Source of the DNA: Zychaea mexicana | Lineage: Eukaryota; Mucoromycota; Mucoromycetes; Mucorales; Lichtheimiaceae | Assembly (NCBI RefSeq): GCF_025766255.1 | Contig: NW_026516840.1 | Span: forward strand, 1-64,000 | DNA length: 64,000 nt | Reading direction: 5' to 3' | Shown here: piece by piece, positions 35,758-47,243 of the stretch | How positions within the stretch are numbered: the stretch's first letter is position 1 | Layout: each line of letters starts with the position of its first letter | Program-made: the position numbers and the translations under genes | Notes under the pieces: model-generated | What the model was told of the DNA's origin: nothing | Databases searched by the model: none | Seen by the model: only the letters and a program-made list of their open reading frames with translations

Positions 35758-38700
35758 ATGGATCTTGACGACGACGATTTGTACGTTTTTTTTTAATTTT
35801 ATTAAAATGAAAACATCAACGCATATGGACGTTCAAATTACCATACTATCACTTAACACTAGTACTCAATAAAATTAGTCAACAACCTTTGGGAGCTGGT
35901 AAGAGCTTGAAACGCAAGGCAGAGGATGCAGGCAGGTAATGTCAACCCGCATAGTGACACCTTGTATTTGTATACATGACCGATAAAATAGCAGAAAAGT
36001 GCTGAACCGAAGAAATATGTGGTATATACACGTATCATAGCAACAAGAACAAGAAAATTAGAGCGATCGATCCTAAGGATTATTTTGCTACGGTAAAGAT
36101 ATCCAGGGGCAACAATAGCAGCAAGAAAAAACCGCAATCGATCTTGCAGGATACCGACGATATGGAAATTATCAAGGGCAAAAAGAGCACCGCTGCTCCA
36201 GCAGTGTCACCGATTCCTCAAGAGCAAAAGCCGCCTAAACCTGTAGAGAAAGAACGAAAGCAACAGCAGCAAACGAAACCATCAACAACAACACTTAATC
36301 TTTCTGCAGCTTCGCTATCTGGCTCAAAGATCGCGGCTGATGCATCATCATCCACAGCAACAAAGGATAGCAGCAATGATACGACATCTAAGAGTAAGCA
36401 GACAGCAGCTCCAGCACGCACTTTATCGTCTATAACTGTTACTGAAAGCAAGACTCCGAACGAAAAGTCTACAAAGCAAGCTGATCAGGATATCATGTCT
36501 GCTTTCAAAATGGGGCAACGCAGCAGTGGTTCAGCCGGAGCAGCAGCATCTTCGTCGTCATCGAAAGCTACCAGCAGCGGTGCTTTACGACAAATCAATA
36601 CCACCCCAGTAAAGGCAGAAGGGTAAGCATTGAAAAAGAGTAATATCTTGATATATTGATAGAGAGGAAGACCAATCTTGTGCATTCAAAGCATAATGTT
36701 AATATGTTTACTCCATAGATCGAAGCAGGGTCCTGGTACAGGTACCCCACAGGCTTTGGGTAGTCGGCCGTTACCTATCGGTAAAGATGGTTGTTTCACA
36801 GGCTCAGTATTCGTCTTCTCCGGGACTCTCGATTCAATGACTAGCGACACTGCCCACGAGATCGTCGAGCGTTATGGCGGGTATGTTACATCTTTAGCAG
36901 ATAACACAACATTCAGAAAAACAACCTTCAAATTAATATAATTCTTGTTATCCAGCAACGTTACCACTGAAATGAACTTTAGCACGACCTATTTGGTACA
37001 GGGACGTGGATCTGATCCTGCTGCTGTTAAGAAAGCAGACAAGTACGGAACGATTGTAGTTGATGAAGATGGATTTTATAAACTGGTGACAAGGTCTTTG
37101 CCGTCCAAGTCTCAAAAATTAACTTCTGCCTCGACTTCTACCGTGTCTTCATCTGCGTCATTAAAAGGAAAAGGAAAGGCGATAGCTGCTTTGGTGGATA
37201 AACGAGAACCGTAAGTGGAGTTTTATAGCAAACTTTGCAGAGGAAGGAAAAAGTTATAATAACGTTTGTGCCCATGCCGATAGAATCCCGGTTGAGCAGC
37301 TGTGGACTGAAAAGTATAGACCAAAAAAGATTAGCGAGATCGTGGGCAATAAGGAAGTGGTCAAACAGATCGACCAATGGCTTAAAGACTGGTAATACTG
37401 GGATGGAAGGTGATTTTTTAAACGTACGTATTGCTTTCGCTGACTTTAACTGACTCCTCTTCCGTTTTTAGGCACAGGAATCTCAACGCCAATAATAACA
37501 GCAATATTAAGAGTGGTGGTAGTAGCGGAAAGAAATCCAATGGCTCACCGTCCAACTTTAGATCGGTCTTAATCTCAGGTCCACCAGGAGTAGGAAAATG
37601 TAAGAAGCGATACAGGCAATGTTTGTGCGGTTAAATATACTCTTAACCGAAAAGGAAAACTAATGTAACCTCATGCTACACTAGCTACTACTGCACATGT
37701 TGTTGCCATCGAAAATGGATATGAGGTGCTCGAGTTTAATGCAAGTGATGTTCGTAGCAAAAAGGCGCTTGAGGTACTTATTATGATGATTTTTAAAAGC
37801 TTCTGTTTTCTTTTTACATCGATGATTTGTACTAATATTCCACATTTTTTGTGTCTACCTCAAAAGGACATCCTCGGTGAAATGGTTGACAATCGAACAA
37901 TGACAGAATTTTACAAGCGAGGTGCTCCAAGTCCAGTATGTGTGATTTTCATTTTATTTCGCTTTTATCGTTTTAAAGAAAATTACAATGTGTTAAAAAT
38001 ACTTCTTTTCGCGTCATAGGTTTCTGTTAAAGGGAAGAAGGTTGTATTGGTGATGGATGAAGTGGATGGCATGACAAGCGGTGACCGTGGTGGAGCTGTT
38101 GAACTCGCTGGGATGATCAAAAACACCAAGATACCCATCATTTGCATCTGTAACGATATCCGGTCTCCCAAAGTGGCACCATTGAAGAATGTTTGTTTTG
38201 ATGCACGATTTAAGAGGTATTTATGAGCCCCTGGTTTTATCTATAAAAGTCGTTGTCGGTCGAAAATATGTATGCGTGATAGCTAACGAAAATGTTCGAT
38301 AATGAATAGAACACCTGTCAACCAAATTCGATCCAAAATCATGTCCATTGCCTATAAGTACGTCTATATTTATGATTTATTCCGGGATACATATCAGTGG
38401 AATAACAAACTAACAAGAAATTTCTTATACAGGGAAAATCTATTCATCAAGCCTGCAGCTGTCGATGAACTTGTACAAGCTACACACAATGATATCCGCC
38501 AAGTTATCAATATTCTTTCAACATATCGATTGGCAAGTAAAAAGATGAGTGATGAAGATGCAAAGGCTGTGTAAGTAATCCAACAAAACTTTTTTTAATT
38601 TTATTCCTGCATCGTTAATAACCAAGATGGCACCTGGGACTAAATACTATCATAGTGCCAAGGCAAACGAAAAAGATTCTACTATGAACCTGTTTGATAT

Positions 38701-39963
38701 TCCAGATGCACTCTTCAGTACCCCCTCATGGTACAACCACACGCTCGCACAAAAATTGGATATCTATTTCTATGACTATGGATTGACGCCTCTCATGGTT
38801 TTTGTACGTTTGTTTCTCCTGGCTTCCGCCCGCCACTGTATAAGCTAGGAAATCGCATACTAAAATTGAGTAATACTTTAGGAGAACTATCTAAAGTTCC
38901 GTCCTGACAAGCCAAACAAACTATGCAAAACCGGTCGGCCTGCTGAACTGGCAGCATTGGAGATGAAAATGGCAGCACAAGCAGCAGAGGCTATGGCGGA
39001 TGGTGATCTTGTAAACTCAATGATTCACGGGTACGCTGATAGAAGAAGCTTTAGTTACATTTTGATTTCTATATGCCATCTATTAGCACTTGCTAATTTA
39101 GTGGAGCTGTCATTCTTGCTTTTGTAGGAGTGTCCAACAATTCTCGCTTATGCCTGTTGAATCGGCTTTGGGCTGTGTGCGTCCAGCAGGATTCATGCAC
39201 GGAACTTCCAGCGGGTTCAATTTCAATTTCCCAGGGTAAGCTTACGCTTTTTAATCCTAGAGCTAGGAAACACAAGGCTTATATCTAACAATGATGGCTT
39301 CTTCTTTACGATAGATGGCTCGGTCAAAATTCGAAAGCAGGAAAGTTTGATCGTATGGTGAATGAAATGAGAAGCAACATGCGATTCAATGCGACTGCGG
39401 ACCGTAATCAAATTCGACAACATTACGTTCCTACACTCAACGATCGGATATTCAAGAGCTTGGCTGAAGTATGTATATCTATGATTACAGTGCTCAACCC
39501 GCGACTTATAATTTATAATGGTTTCCTTTCTCGTGAACGTGTAGGAACGCTACGATGATGCCATGGCAATTCTGGACACTTACTACCTCAACCGCAATAG
39601 TTTGGAGTCATTAAATGAGTTAGATCTGAGCCCCCAGAAACCAATGTCCAAGCTTCCAACTAAAGCAAAGTCTGCATTTACACGCAAGTATGTATCTTAG
39701 TCGCTCGTACTGGTTACAACAATCGCGCGTTGTATCATTGTTTTTGGATGGTAGCTAACAAATTGGGGAAAAATCAACCTTGTCACCATTGCTGTAGGTA
39801 TAACAAGGCTTCACATCCTATGCTGCGTAGGCCCAAAGAAAACAATGATATTGTCAGACGCAAGGGTACATCAGCAAGTAATATGCCCACGGAAGATTCT
39901 GAAGGCGAGGATGAGCGTGATTATGGCGCAGACGTGTCTGAGGAAGAGGATGTTGACTTTTAG
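35758..39963 (+). CDS. RFC1: Replication factor C subunit 1 (large clamp-loader subunit)
   Basis: Eighteen exons: 35758-35780, 35879-35935, 36041-36622, 36719-36880, 36956-37210, 37284-37391, 37472-37599, 37685-37773, 37867-37935, 38020-38216, 38310-38357, 38433-38570, 38656-38803, 38882-39030, 39128-39235, 39315-39468, 39545-39687 and 39798-39963. They sum to 2724 nt (907 aa; yeast Rfc1 is 861). Rfc1 loads PCNA onto primed DNA. In order: DPKDYFA N-terminal motif; Ser/Ala/Lys-rich linker; BRCT domain (FTGSVFVFSGTLD to EDGFYKLV, about residues 235-330); RFC-box LWTEKYRPKKISEIVGN; Walker A SGPPGVGKST; FNASDVRSKKALE; Walker B VLVMDEVDGM; sensor ICICND with RSPKVAPLKN; C-terminal collar; acidic tail ending EEEDVDF. 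The 23-nt first exon starting MDLDDDD is the least certain part. Confidence 0.94.
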
Positions 39964-40228
39964 GTCATGATATCAGCTGATATTGCCGATTGCTTGTATT
40001 GCGAATGTTGTCAGCATGGTTCTTCAAACCATACATAGTATCTCATTTAAACCCATTCATAACTTAAATGGAAACTCAAATTTAGTAAAAAAGATGATCG
40101 TAATAATAATGTAAAATGTTTATGAGGATGGCTCAAAATATTCTATGCGTACAAAACCACGAAATTTTATGCAAGCGCAGCGTCGCGAATTCAAGATTCG
40201 TCTTTCGCGACTCAACCGCATACAAATC

Positions 40229-43200
40229 ATGTCAAGCAATTTCCATTTTGAAGACGACGATCCAACTATTACCGATGAAGCTCAAGTAAATTACCCACCC
40301 TACTATGTCGACAGCGATCTCTAATTACTCAACTTTGAATTGATCAAAAAACTGCAAACCATTTAGACACAATGGGGGGGACAGGACCGAATCTTGTTCC
40401 TCATTGACTGCGCACAAGACATGCAGACACCCCAAGAGAACGGCAAGGTCCCGGTCAAGGTCGCATTTGACTGTGTCGCGTCTGTCATGCTGAACAAGGT
40501 GTTCAGCAGTGACAAGGACGAAGTTGGTGTTATCTTGTATGGCACGGTCAGTAAAAGCAGTAACAACTACAACTATTATTGATACACTTTCCCTCTCCCT
40601 TCTCTCACCTTCGTTTACGTTTTGATGGGTAAACTCATATCGTCTTGGCTTTTTGTATTGATAATAGGCAAGTCAAAATAGCCCTGCTAATCATGAACAT
40701 GTATATATCCTAAACGACATGGACGCGCCTTCCCCTTCAAGAATCAGAAATGCTGAAGACCTCGGTTCAGGTAAGCTATATATTATAGGGTATGCATACA
40801 CCTATGGGACAGGATCAGCTAAGATCATATTACATACACTGTTACAGATGGCCAAAAAGATCTATCGGAATACGGCATTACCACAGAAGAATATCCTCTA
40901 GGAAATGTCTTCTGGACCTGCATGGACCTTCTGTCTGAAAACGCCAAAAAGCAAACACATGGTACACGACGCATCTTTTTAATCACGGATCAAGATAACC
41001 CTCATGCTGATAATCCCAGCTTGAGAAATGCGGCACTTCAACGAGCAAAGGTAACTGATCTTCCTGACTTATTTTTTCTTATTGGATGATGAAGAAAAAA
41101 ATCAAAGTCTGGGATATAGGATATTCATAACAGCTAAACGATTCTTTTTGTATTGAATTCTTGCTAAAAACAGGATCTTAGCGAAGTCGGTATCACAATT
41201 GAACTCTTTGGATTAAACAGAAAGGGTCATCTTTTCGACGAAAGCCTCTTCTATAATGTAAGTAAAAGAACATATCCATACTTCTCTCTTTCTCTGTGTG
41301 TGTTCTTATGTATACACATTTGACTGTTGACTGTTTGCATATACACATCCAGGAAATACTTGCTGCACCACATCGACAAACTGACGATGATGACAATGAT
41401 CCAGCGGGAAGAGAAGCAAGAGCATCAAAGGGTGCGTCCAATAATCTAGATGAGCTTCTTGAACGAGTGCGCCGTAAGCGACCCAAAAAGCGAACAGTTT
41501 TCAAGATTCCGTTGCGTTTATCGGATGGACTCGAGATTGGCGTGAAAGGGTGAGGACAAGCAAAGAATTGAAGCTTGACTACAAGGAGTGAGTGCCAGTT
41601 TCTAATCCATGCAACATTCTACTTGAAATGTACAGCTACAACACCATCATTGAACAAAAGCGCGGTGCACACAGAAATGTTTTCCCCGGTGGTGAACAGA
41701 TCAAAGAAGTCGAGTCCATAACAACCTACAAATGCGCTGTAAGGAGTTTTTAAACTTTTCTTCTCTCTGTGAGACCACTATGGCTACTGATAAGGTTTAC
41801 ATTTCATATAGGATACTGATCAAACACTTTTGCCTGCGGAAATCAAATCATACTGGTCAGTCGCTGGAGGTCAATCGGTATTCGACCAAGATGAACGCCA
41901 AAAGCTACGCTCGATTAGTGATCCAAGTAAGGAAGACCGCTTGATAGATTTTGCAAGAGATGCATGCACATATTGCTGTATGTAGCTCCTATATAAACCA
42001 AGATGATCATTTATCCAGGTATCAAACTCCTCGGATTTACAAGCCGAAAGGTCCTAAGACCGTATCGTTCGATGGCCCATCCTTGGTTTATCTATCCGGA
42101 TGAATCCGTGAGTGTTATCCTTGATGTTTTTATGTCCTCGGGGTGGGGGTGGGGGTTTGAGGCGAAGAGAGAATAGAAATTTACCGGTGATCATTATGAC
42201 TATTTTTATCATATATGTTAGTCATATGAAGGCTCGACTCGTGCATTTTCTGCGTTGTTGGATGCCATGCTAGAGCAAAAACGAGTTGGGCTATGTGTCT
42301 TGACGCCCAGATCCAATTCATCCACTTTTGTCGTGGCAATGGTACCTCAAGTAAGTGGGTGTGCACAAAAATCATGCAACATGAGGAATGATAAAGGAAG
42401 GGCTACACAAGAAAATGGGAATAGCACGTACTAAACCGTGTATAGCGAGAAACCAAGAGTGAAGACGGGATGCAAAAGCGACCACCGGGCTTTTTCCTTA
42501 TCCGAATGCCTTACGCCGATGATATTCGTGATATGCCGCCGGTAGCTACAGAACGAGGTAATTATAAACTTCAGACGCGAGCACGATAGTATCAAGCGTG
42601 AATCTATTGGAGAAAGCTGACTTGGAAACTTGGATGATGATTGATGATACATAGCCAACAACGAAGAAGTGGAAGCTGCTGAACAAGTGCTGCACAGCTT
42701 ATTATTAGATAAACCGTATGACCCGGCAGATTACGAGAATCCAGGTATTTGACACGTCCTTGTTTATAATATAGACTTTCTTGCGGGAGGAGCTAGAACA
42801 AAGCGGCCGTATCGTGCATAGTCGCTGATCATTTACTGATAATAACAATAGCCTTGCAGCTGCACTATGCGGTTCTCCAATCATTGGCGCTGGAACAGCC
42901 TGTTGTTGAGAAGATTAACGATGCAACCTTACCCAGGGGAGAAGCGATGGATAAGGTAAGCGTATATGCAGGCAATATTATAACGTGATCGACTGATATA
43001 CGCAATAAAAACAAATGTTTTGCCGTTTCAATTAACAATAGCAACTCAAAAACTGCGTGCCTCATTTGAAATCGCTTTTAAACGCCGATGAGCCAGAGCC
43101 CAGCATTTCCCGAAAACGGAAGGTAAGGAGGACCCTAATTTGTCGCACAAGATAAGGTGGCGATAAAAACATTCTGTTCATTCAACGTCAATATAGGAGT

Positions 43201-43463
43201 CTGGTGATGGTGAAGGATCTGGTCAGAAGCGCGTTCGACGATCTGGCACCAAGTCGATTGAAGAAAACTACAAGGACGAAACACTGGACCATGTAAGCCT
43301 CTATGACAAGAACGCTATTCATGGTGCTAATGTATGTGTGATATACTAGTGCACTGTGCCAATGCTGAAGGAGTGGCTGAAGGAACAAGGAACCTATCCG
43401 AAGCAACGCAAAGCGGATCTGATCGCTCAGATCTGCGACATTCTCGATAAGCGACGGCCCTAG
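40229..43463 (+). CDS. KU70: Ku70, DNA end-binding subunit of non-homologous end joining
   Basis: Sixteen exons: 40229-40285, 40367-40546, 40668-40770, 40848-41050, 41174-41257, 41353-41549, 41636-41738, 41812-41926, 42019-42107, 42222-42350, 42446-42557, 42655-42744, 42852-42955, 43042-43122, 43197-43292 and 43350-43463. They sum to 1857 nt (618 aa; human Ku70 is 609). With Ku80 it forms a ring on double-strand DNA ends and also acts at telomeres. The N-terminal vWA-like domain is seen in DRILFLIDCAQDMQ, RRIFLITDQDNP and TIELFGLNRKG. The beta-barrel core is seen in FKIPLRLSDGLEIGVKGYN, GIKLLGFTSRKVLRPY and PPGFFLIRMPYADDIRD. The C-terminal SAP domain is MLKEWLKEQGTYPKQRKADL. An in-frame ATG at 40145 would add 28 basic residues; I chose 40229 because it is closer to the usual acidic N terminus. 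Confidence 0.94.
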
Positions 43464-43678
43464 CGGCAGACGGAGCTTGGGTCACATAAGCTTCCAGCGA
43501 TTAGTCAATTCGTTCTTGTATGAAACAAATTTTTTCTTTAGTGCCGGTTGGTCCGAGACATTTGCTCGCTTTGCTATAAAAAGAAAGTCATTTCCCGCAC
43601 TCAAATCTAGTCTTTTCTTTCTTGCTTGCTTTTTTGTTTATCAACTTACTTTCTTGAACCCACATATTCCCTCCCCAA

Positions 43679-45148
43679 ATGACCAAAGTCGACGCCACCG
43701 TCGAATTTAACATCGACCCATCTTTCACGGGCATCATGCGTGGCTTCGCCAACGATGAGTCAGAAGGATGCGTTTTGACTGGCACCTGCGCCGTTCGCAT
43801 CCATCGACCTCTGAAAGTGCGACGTCTCATTGTATGGTTTGAAGGTCGAATCAAAGTCAACCTTCGCGGCCATAGCTCAATAGCTCTGTCTTCCACCGAA
43901 ATGATCGAAGGTCGCTCGCTTTACTACAAGAGCCAGCAATTCATCAGCGACGATGGCCAGCTGCAACAGTTGGAACCTGGCACCTACGAATACCCGTTTT
44001 CCTTTGAACTTCCTGCCACTTTACCTGCCAGCTTCCGTGGCAAGTATGGTGCGGTCCGCTATCGACTCCAATGCACACTCTTCCGCCCTACCTTCTCGTC
44101 CGATATCCACGCTTCTCGCGAGGTCACTCTGCGTCGTTCGCTCATGGGCGATCACTTGACATCAGCCACAGCCGCTGATATGACCGAAACGGTTTCCGGT
44201 GTCAATCACTCGGAACAGCTTCATTACTCTGCCACGGCCACCAGCATGACTTATCGCGAGGGCGGTCTGGTTCGTTTGAACTTGAACATGGATCTTGGTC
44301 GTCCAGAAACACAATCAGTCAAATCGGTGACCTGCGCCTTGCGTGAGACTGTTCGATACCGTACCACCGGCGAACGGTCGCTGACGTACCAGGCCTGCTC
44401 CAAGACGGACGAGGTGTATCCATTGGGATGGAGTACATTTTACCCATCACAGGCGCCTGACTACAGCGCTGCTGCTCCACATAGTTACAATGCCATGTTT
44501 CGCTTGTGTCCGCGAGTTAACGCTGATAACGAAACACGTCTTCTCGATGTCAAGCATTCTGTTGTTGTCAACATTATGGTCGAAGAGCGTCGTGCTGTCG
44601 CTACTGCTCCACAAACACCACACGAGCATCATAACGACGAGGATGATGACCGCAAGTTGAGCGTTCAACAAATCGAGCACGCATTTACCACTGCTGCTGC
44701 TGCAACTGCAGCCGCGTCCCCGCCATCCTCTAGTTCATCGTCCCGTTTGACTGCACTATCAGCTTCACAACCAACTACGCCACCCGTTCTCAGCCGCTCA
44801 TCATCGTCATCGTCTATCACATCCATCTTTTCGCTGCGTCGAGAGCACCACGGAGGAGGCGGTGGCAGCAAGAGCAACGCATCCTCACGGCGATCATCGA
44901 TCAGTGGTATTACGCCCTCTTCACTCCATCATCGTGAAGCCAAAACACATCTCACGCTATGCACGTTGGAGATCCCCGTGTTAGTCACATCACGCGAGCA
45001 TGTTTGGGATGGTGCCATGCCGAGTCCACCGGCATACAACACCGCCGAAGCGCCACCCAGCTATTTCCAAACACTGGAACAACTTCCGGCCGTTCCGATG
45101 TACCCAGCAGAATCTTCTACTTCTACTGCCGTTCAAGCCGCATCATAA
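43679..45148 (+). CDS. Alpha-arrestin (ART-type ubiquitin ligase adaptor)
   Basis: Intronless, 489 aa, starting at the ATG after a C/T-rich leader, 215 bp downstream of the KU70 stop. An arrestin-like N domain (about residues 10-150, with VRRLIVWFEGRIKVNLRGHS and the hallmark PGTYEYPFSFELPATLPASF) is followed by an arrestin C domain (about 195-310). A long Ser-rich low-complexity region (about 330-420) comes next. Near the C terminus two PPxY motifs, PPAY and PPSY, are the binding sites for WW domains of Rsp5/Nedd4-type ligases. Such proteins recruit the ligase to plasma-membrane transporters for endocytosis. The cargo cannot be inferred. Confidence 0.93.
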   Translation: MTKVDATVEFNIDPSFTGIMRGFANDESEGCVLTGTCAVRIHRPLKVRRLIVWFEGRIKVNLRGHSSIALSSTEMIEGRSLYYKSQQFISDDGQLQQLEPGTYEYPFSFELPATLPASFRGKYGAVRYRLQCTLFRPTFSSDIHASREVTLRRSLMGDHLTSATAADMTETVSGVNHSEQLHYSATATSMTYREGGLVRLNLNMDLGRPETQSVKSVTCALRETVRYRTTGERSLTYQACSKTDEVYPLGWSTFYPSQAPDYSAAAPHSYNAMFRLCPRVNADNETRLLDVKHSVVVNIMVEERRAVATAPQTPHEHHNDEDDDRKLSVQQIEHAFTTAAAATAAASPPSSSSSSRLTALSASQPTTPPVLSRSSSSSSITSIFSLRREHHGGGGGSKSNASSRRSSISGITPSSLHHREAKTHLTLCTLEIPVLVTSREHVWDGAMPSPPAYNTAEAPPSYFQTLEQLPAVPMYPAESSTSTAVQAAS

Positions 45149-46253
45149 GATATATATCTAGTACATAACACACACATTTTCTTACTATAAGCCATGTCAT
45201 ACCATTTCATCACTCATCATTCTGTCCATTCATCCATTCATTCATTCATCCATGCAACAATCATTCTTGTCATATTCATCGTATCCTTACTCTTATTAGT
45301 ACATTTATTCTCTTATCAAATAAAGATCATTCGCCAATCGCTTAATCTCTATTATAGTTTTGCCGCTGTTGTTTGAGATTCTGTCACCGCCGGAGATTTG
45401 AACATTTTCGTCTTTATCCCGCAGGATCCCGCAACTTATATGAAAATCGGCATGTCGGGACAGCCCACGTGTGCATGACATCGCAAAAAGTTTTTTCATT
45501 TGTATCCTGCATGCTTATCAAAGCCGTCAACGACCCTGTCTAGTTTTTTTTTGGGTAGCCGCTAAGCCATTTTTAACCAAAACCCTTAAGAACAACATAA
45601 CTCAACAATGTTACTGTACTCTCTTATCAGACTGCCGATCTCTCTTTCTCGCTTTTTGATCACCTGTCAGACTTTTACCCGACCAATCAGTCTCACTTTT
45701 TCATGATAAAGCATGCCACAGAAGGATCTAGAGTTACTGGGAACCTATCGCATGATTTCTGTCTAGCGATCACATACATCACCGATTTCTGTATTAATAT
45801 TCAACTACTGATAAGCAACACAGGTTTAGTAACTATTTATAGGTAAATAGCAGAAATCAGTGAAACTTCGGTGACTCACTTGTGTACTATAAACTTGGTT
45901 CGTCTTTCCGGCGAAAACCATGATCCGACCTTTGCTATACATATGTACAAACTGTGAAACAAGCCTCCCAACGACAACAATGTTTGTACCGCATACCTGC
46001 ATGTTCGTAATCGGTCGCACGACATTAAATAAAGATAGCAGGTACAAATCCGCCAATCGCTATGAGTACGTTCGGAGAAACTGATTCAAGGCCCACACGC
46101 CATACATAACTACATATCTTGTACTGAGAGTAAAAGGATGTCCTACATAGAGATTTGTCGCTCTTGATGGATATAAATGATGGTTTCGATAATACATATA
46201 CTTTTAGCCACGACAAAACTGGCTTGTCGCGGTCCACACCTTATTATTAGGCT
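45149..46253. other. Intergenic, arrestin 3' flank to MITE
   Basis: About 1.1 kb. The first 200 bases are pyrimidine-rich with CATT/CATC runs. No gene could be supported. Confidence 0.5.
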
Positions 46254-46261
46254 AAATGATA

Positions 46262-47235
46262 GAGAATTAGTACGCGGGCTGAAAAATTGAGACCAGACGG
46301 GCTGAAAAATTCAGCCCGCTTTGTTAATATGAAGGGCTCGAGCACTACGCGGGCTGAAGGATCTTATATATGATGTATTGTCTTCAAGCTACACCACCTT
46401 GATATGTGATACAGATATATATCTCAATTAAAATAAACTTATAGCCTACAGTCATGCAAAGGACAAATTCATGTGGCCATAGCGATTCTGGTCTGGGCCA
46501 CCGTAATAGCAATGAGAGCAAGCTTTTTTAAAAATTAGTGACATCGCGATGGCCAACAGTAATTCTACTTGGCCAATGTAATTCTAGTAATGAGAGCAAT
46601 CTTTTAAGAAAGAAGCATCGCGATGACCAGCTAAATGTGACATTTGGCAGTGAATGCATCCAGTATATACTTAGCCACTGCACTTCTAACTGAAGCAATT
46701 TAATCGTATCAACAGTGATCAAGTCCATCAGAGAAAAGAAAAATGCCAATAAGATGTAATGAGCGTTTGGCGGTCGATCAAGACTTAATTGAAAAGGGAC
46801 AGGCGAAAGAAGAGTAATGAAGGAGATGTTAGGTGCTGGTGTATGATTACATTCGTTGATTTGAACCTACTGTGGTGTTACCCGATGCCAGTACTTTACG
46901 AGCCATCAGATTTATCTCTAAACATACATTATTTATCTAGCGTAACATATATTGAGCGTTCTGGCTGTGCATTTCCATTGAGAATTATTGAATAATAAGA
47001 GATGTACTATCGAATCAGAGTTGCTGGACATAGGACACACACTTTAAGTAAGCGTGAATAGGTGCTACATATTCTACTATTAAATATGGAATATGTCACA
47101 GAAATGGATATGAGTAGAGTACAAAACCATTAAGCCCGCGTAGTGCTCGAGCCCTTCACATTAACAAAGCGGGCTGATTACTACTAAAATGACAGCCCGT
47201 CTGGTCTCAATTTTTCCGCCCGCGTACTAATTCTC
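46262..47235. mobile_element. Non-autonomous hAT-type DNA transposon (MITE), 8-bp TSD
   Basis: The 974-bp element begins GAGAATTAGTACGCGGGC and ends with its inverse. About 43 bp of near-perfect terminal inverted repeat (one mismatch) are followed by a short gap and a further ~44 bp matching arm, which includes CTTTGTTAAT and GAAGGGCTCGAGCACTACGC. The 8-mer AAATGATA flanks both ends (46254-46261 and 47236-47243), the target size of hAT elements. CGGGCTG occurs several times near the ends, like hAT subterminal transposase sites. No transposase frame lies inside. Confidence 0.88.
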
Positions 47236-47243
47236 AAATGATA

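Noticed and set aside
44665..44877. Acidic minus-strand frame opposite the arrestin gene
   Set aside because: Shadow of the Ser/Ala-rich linker of the arrestin.
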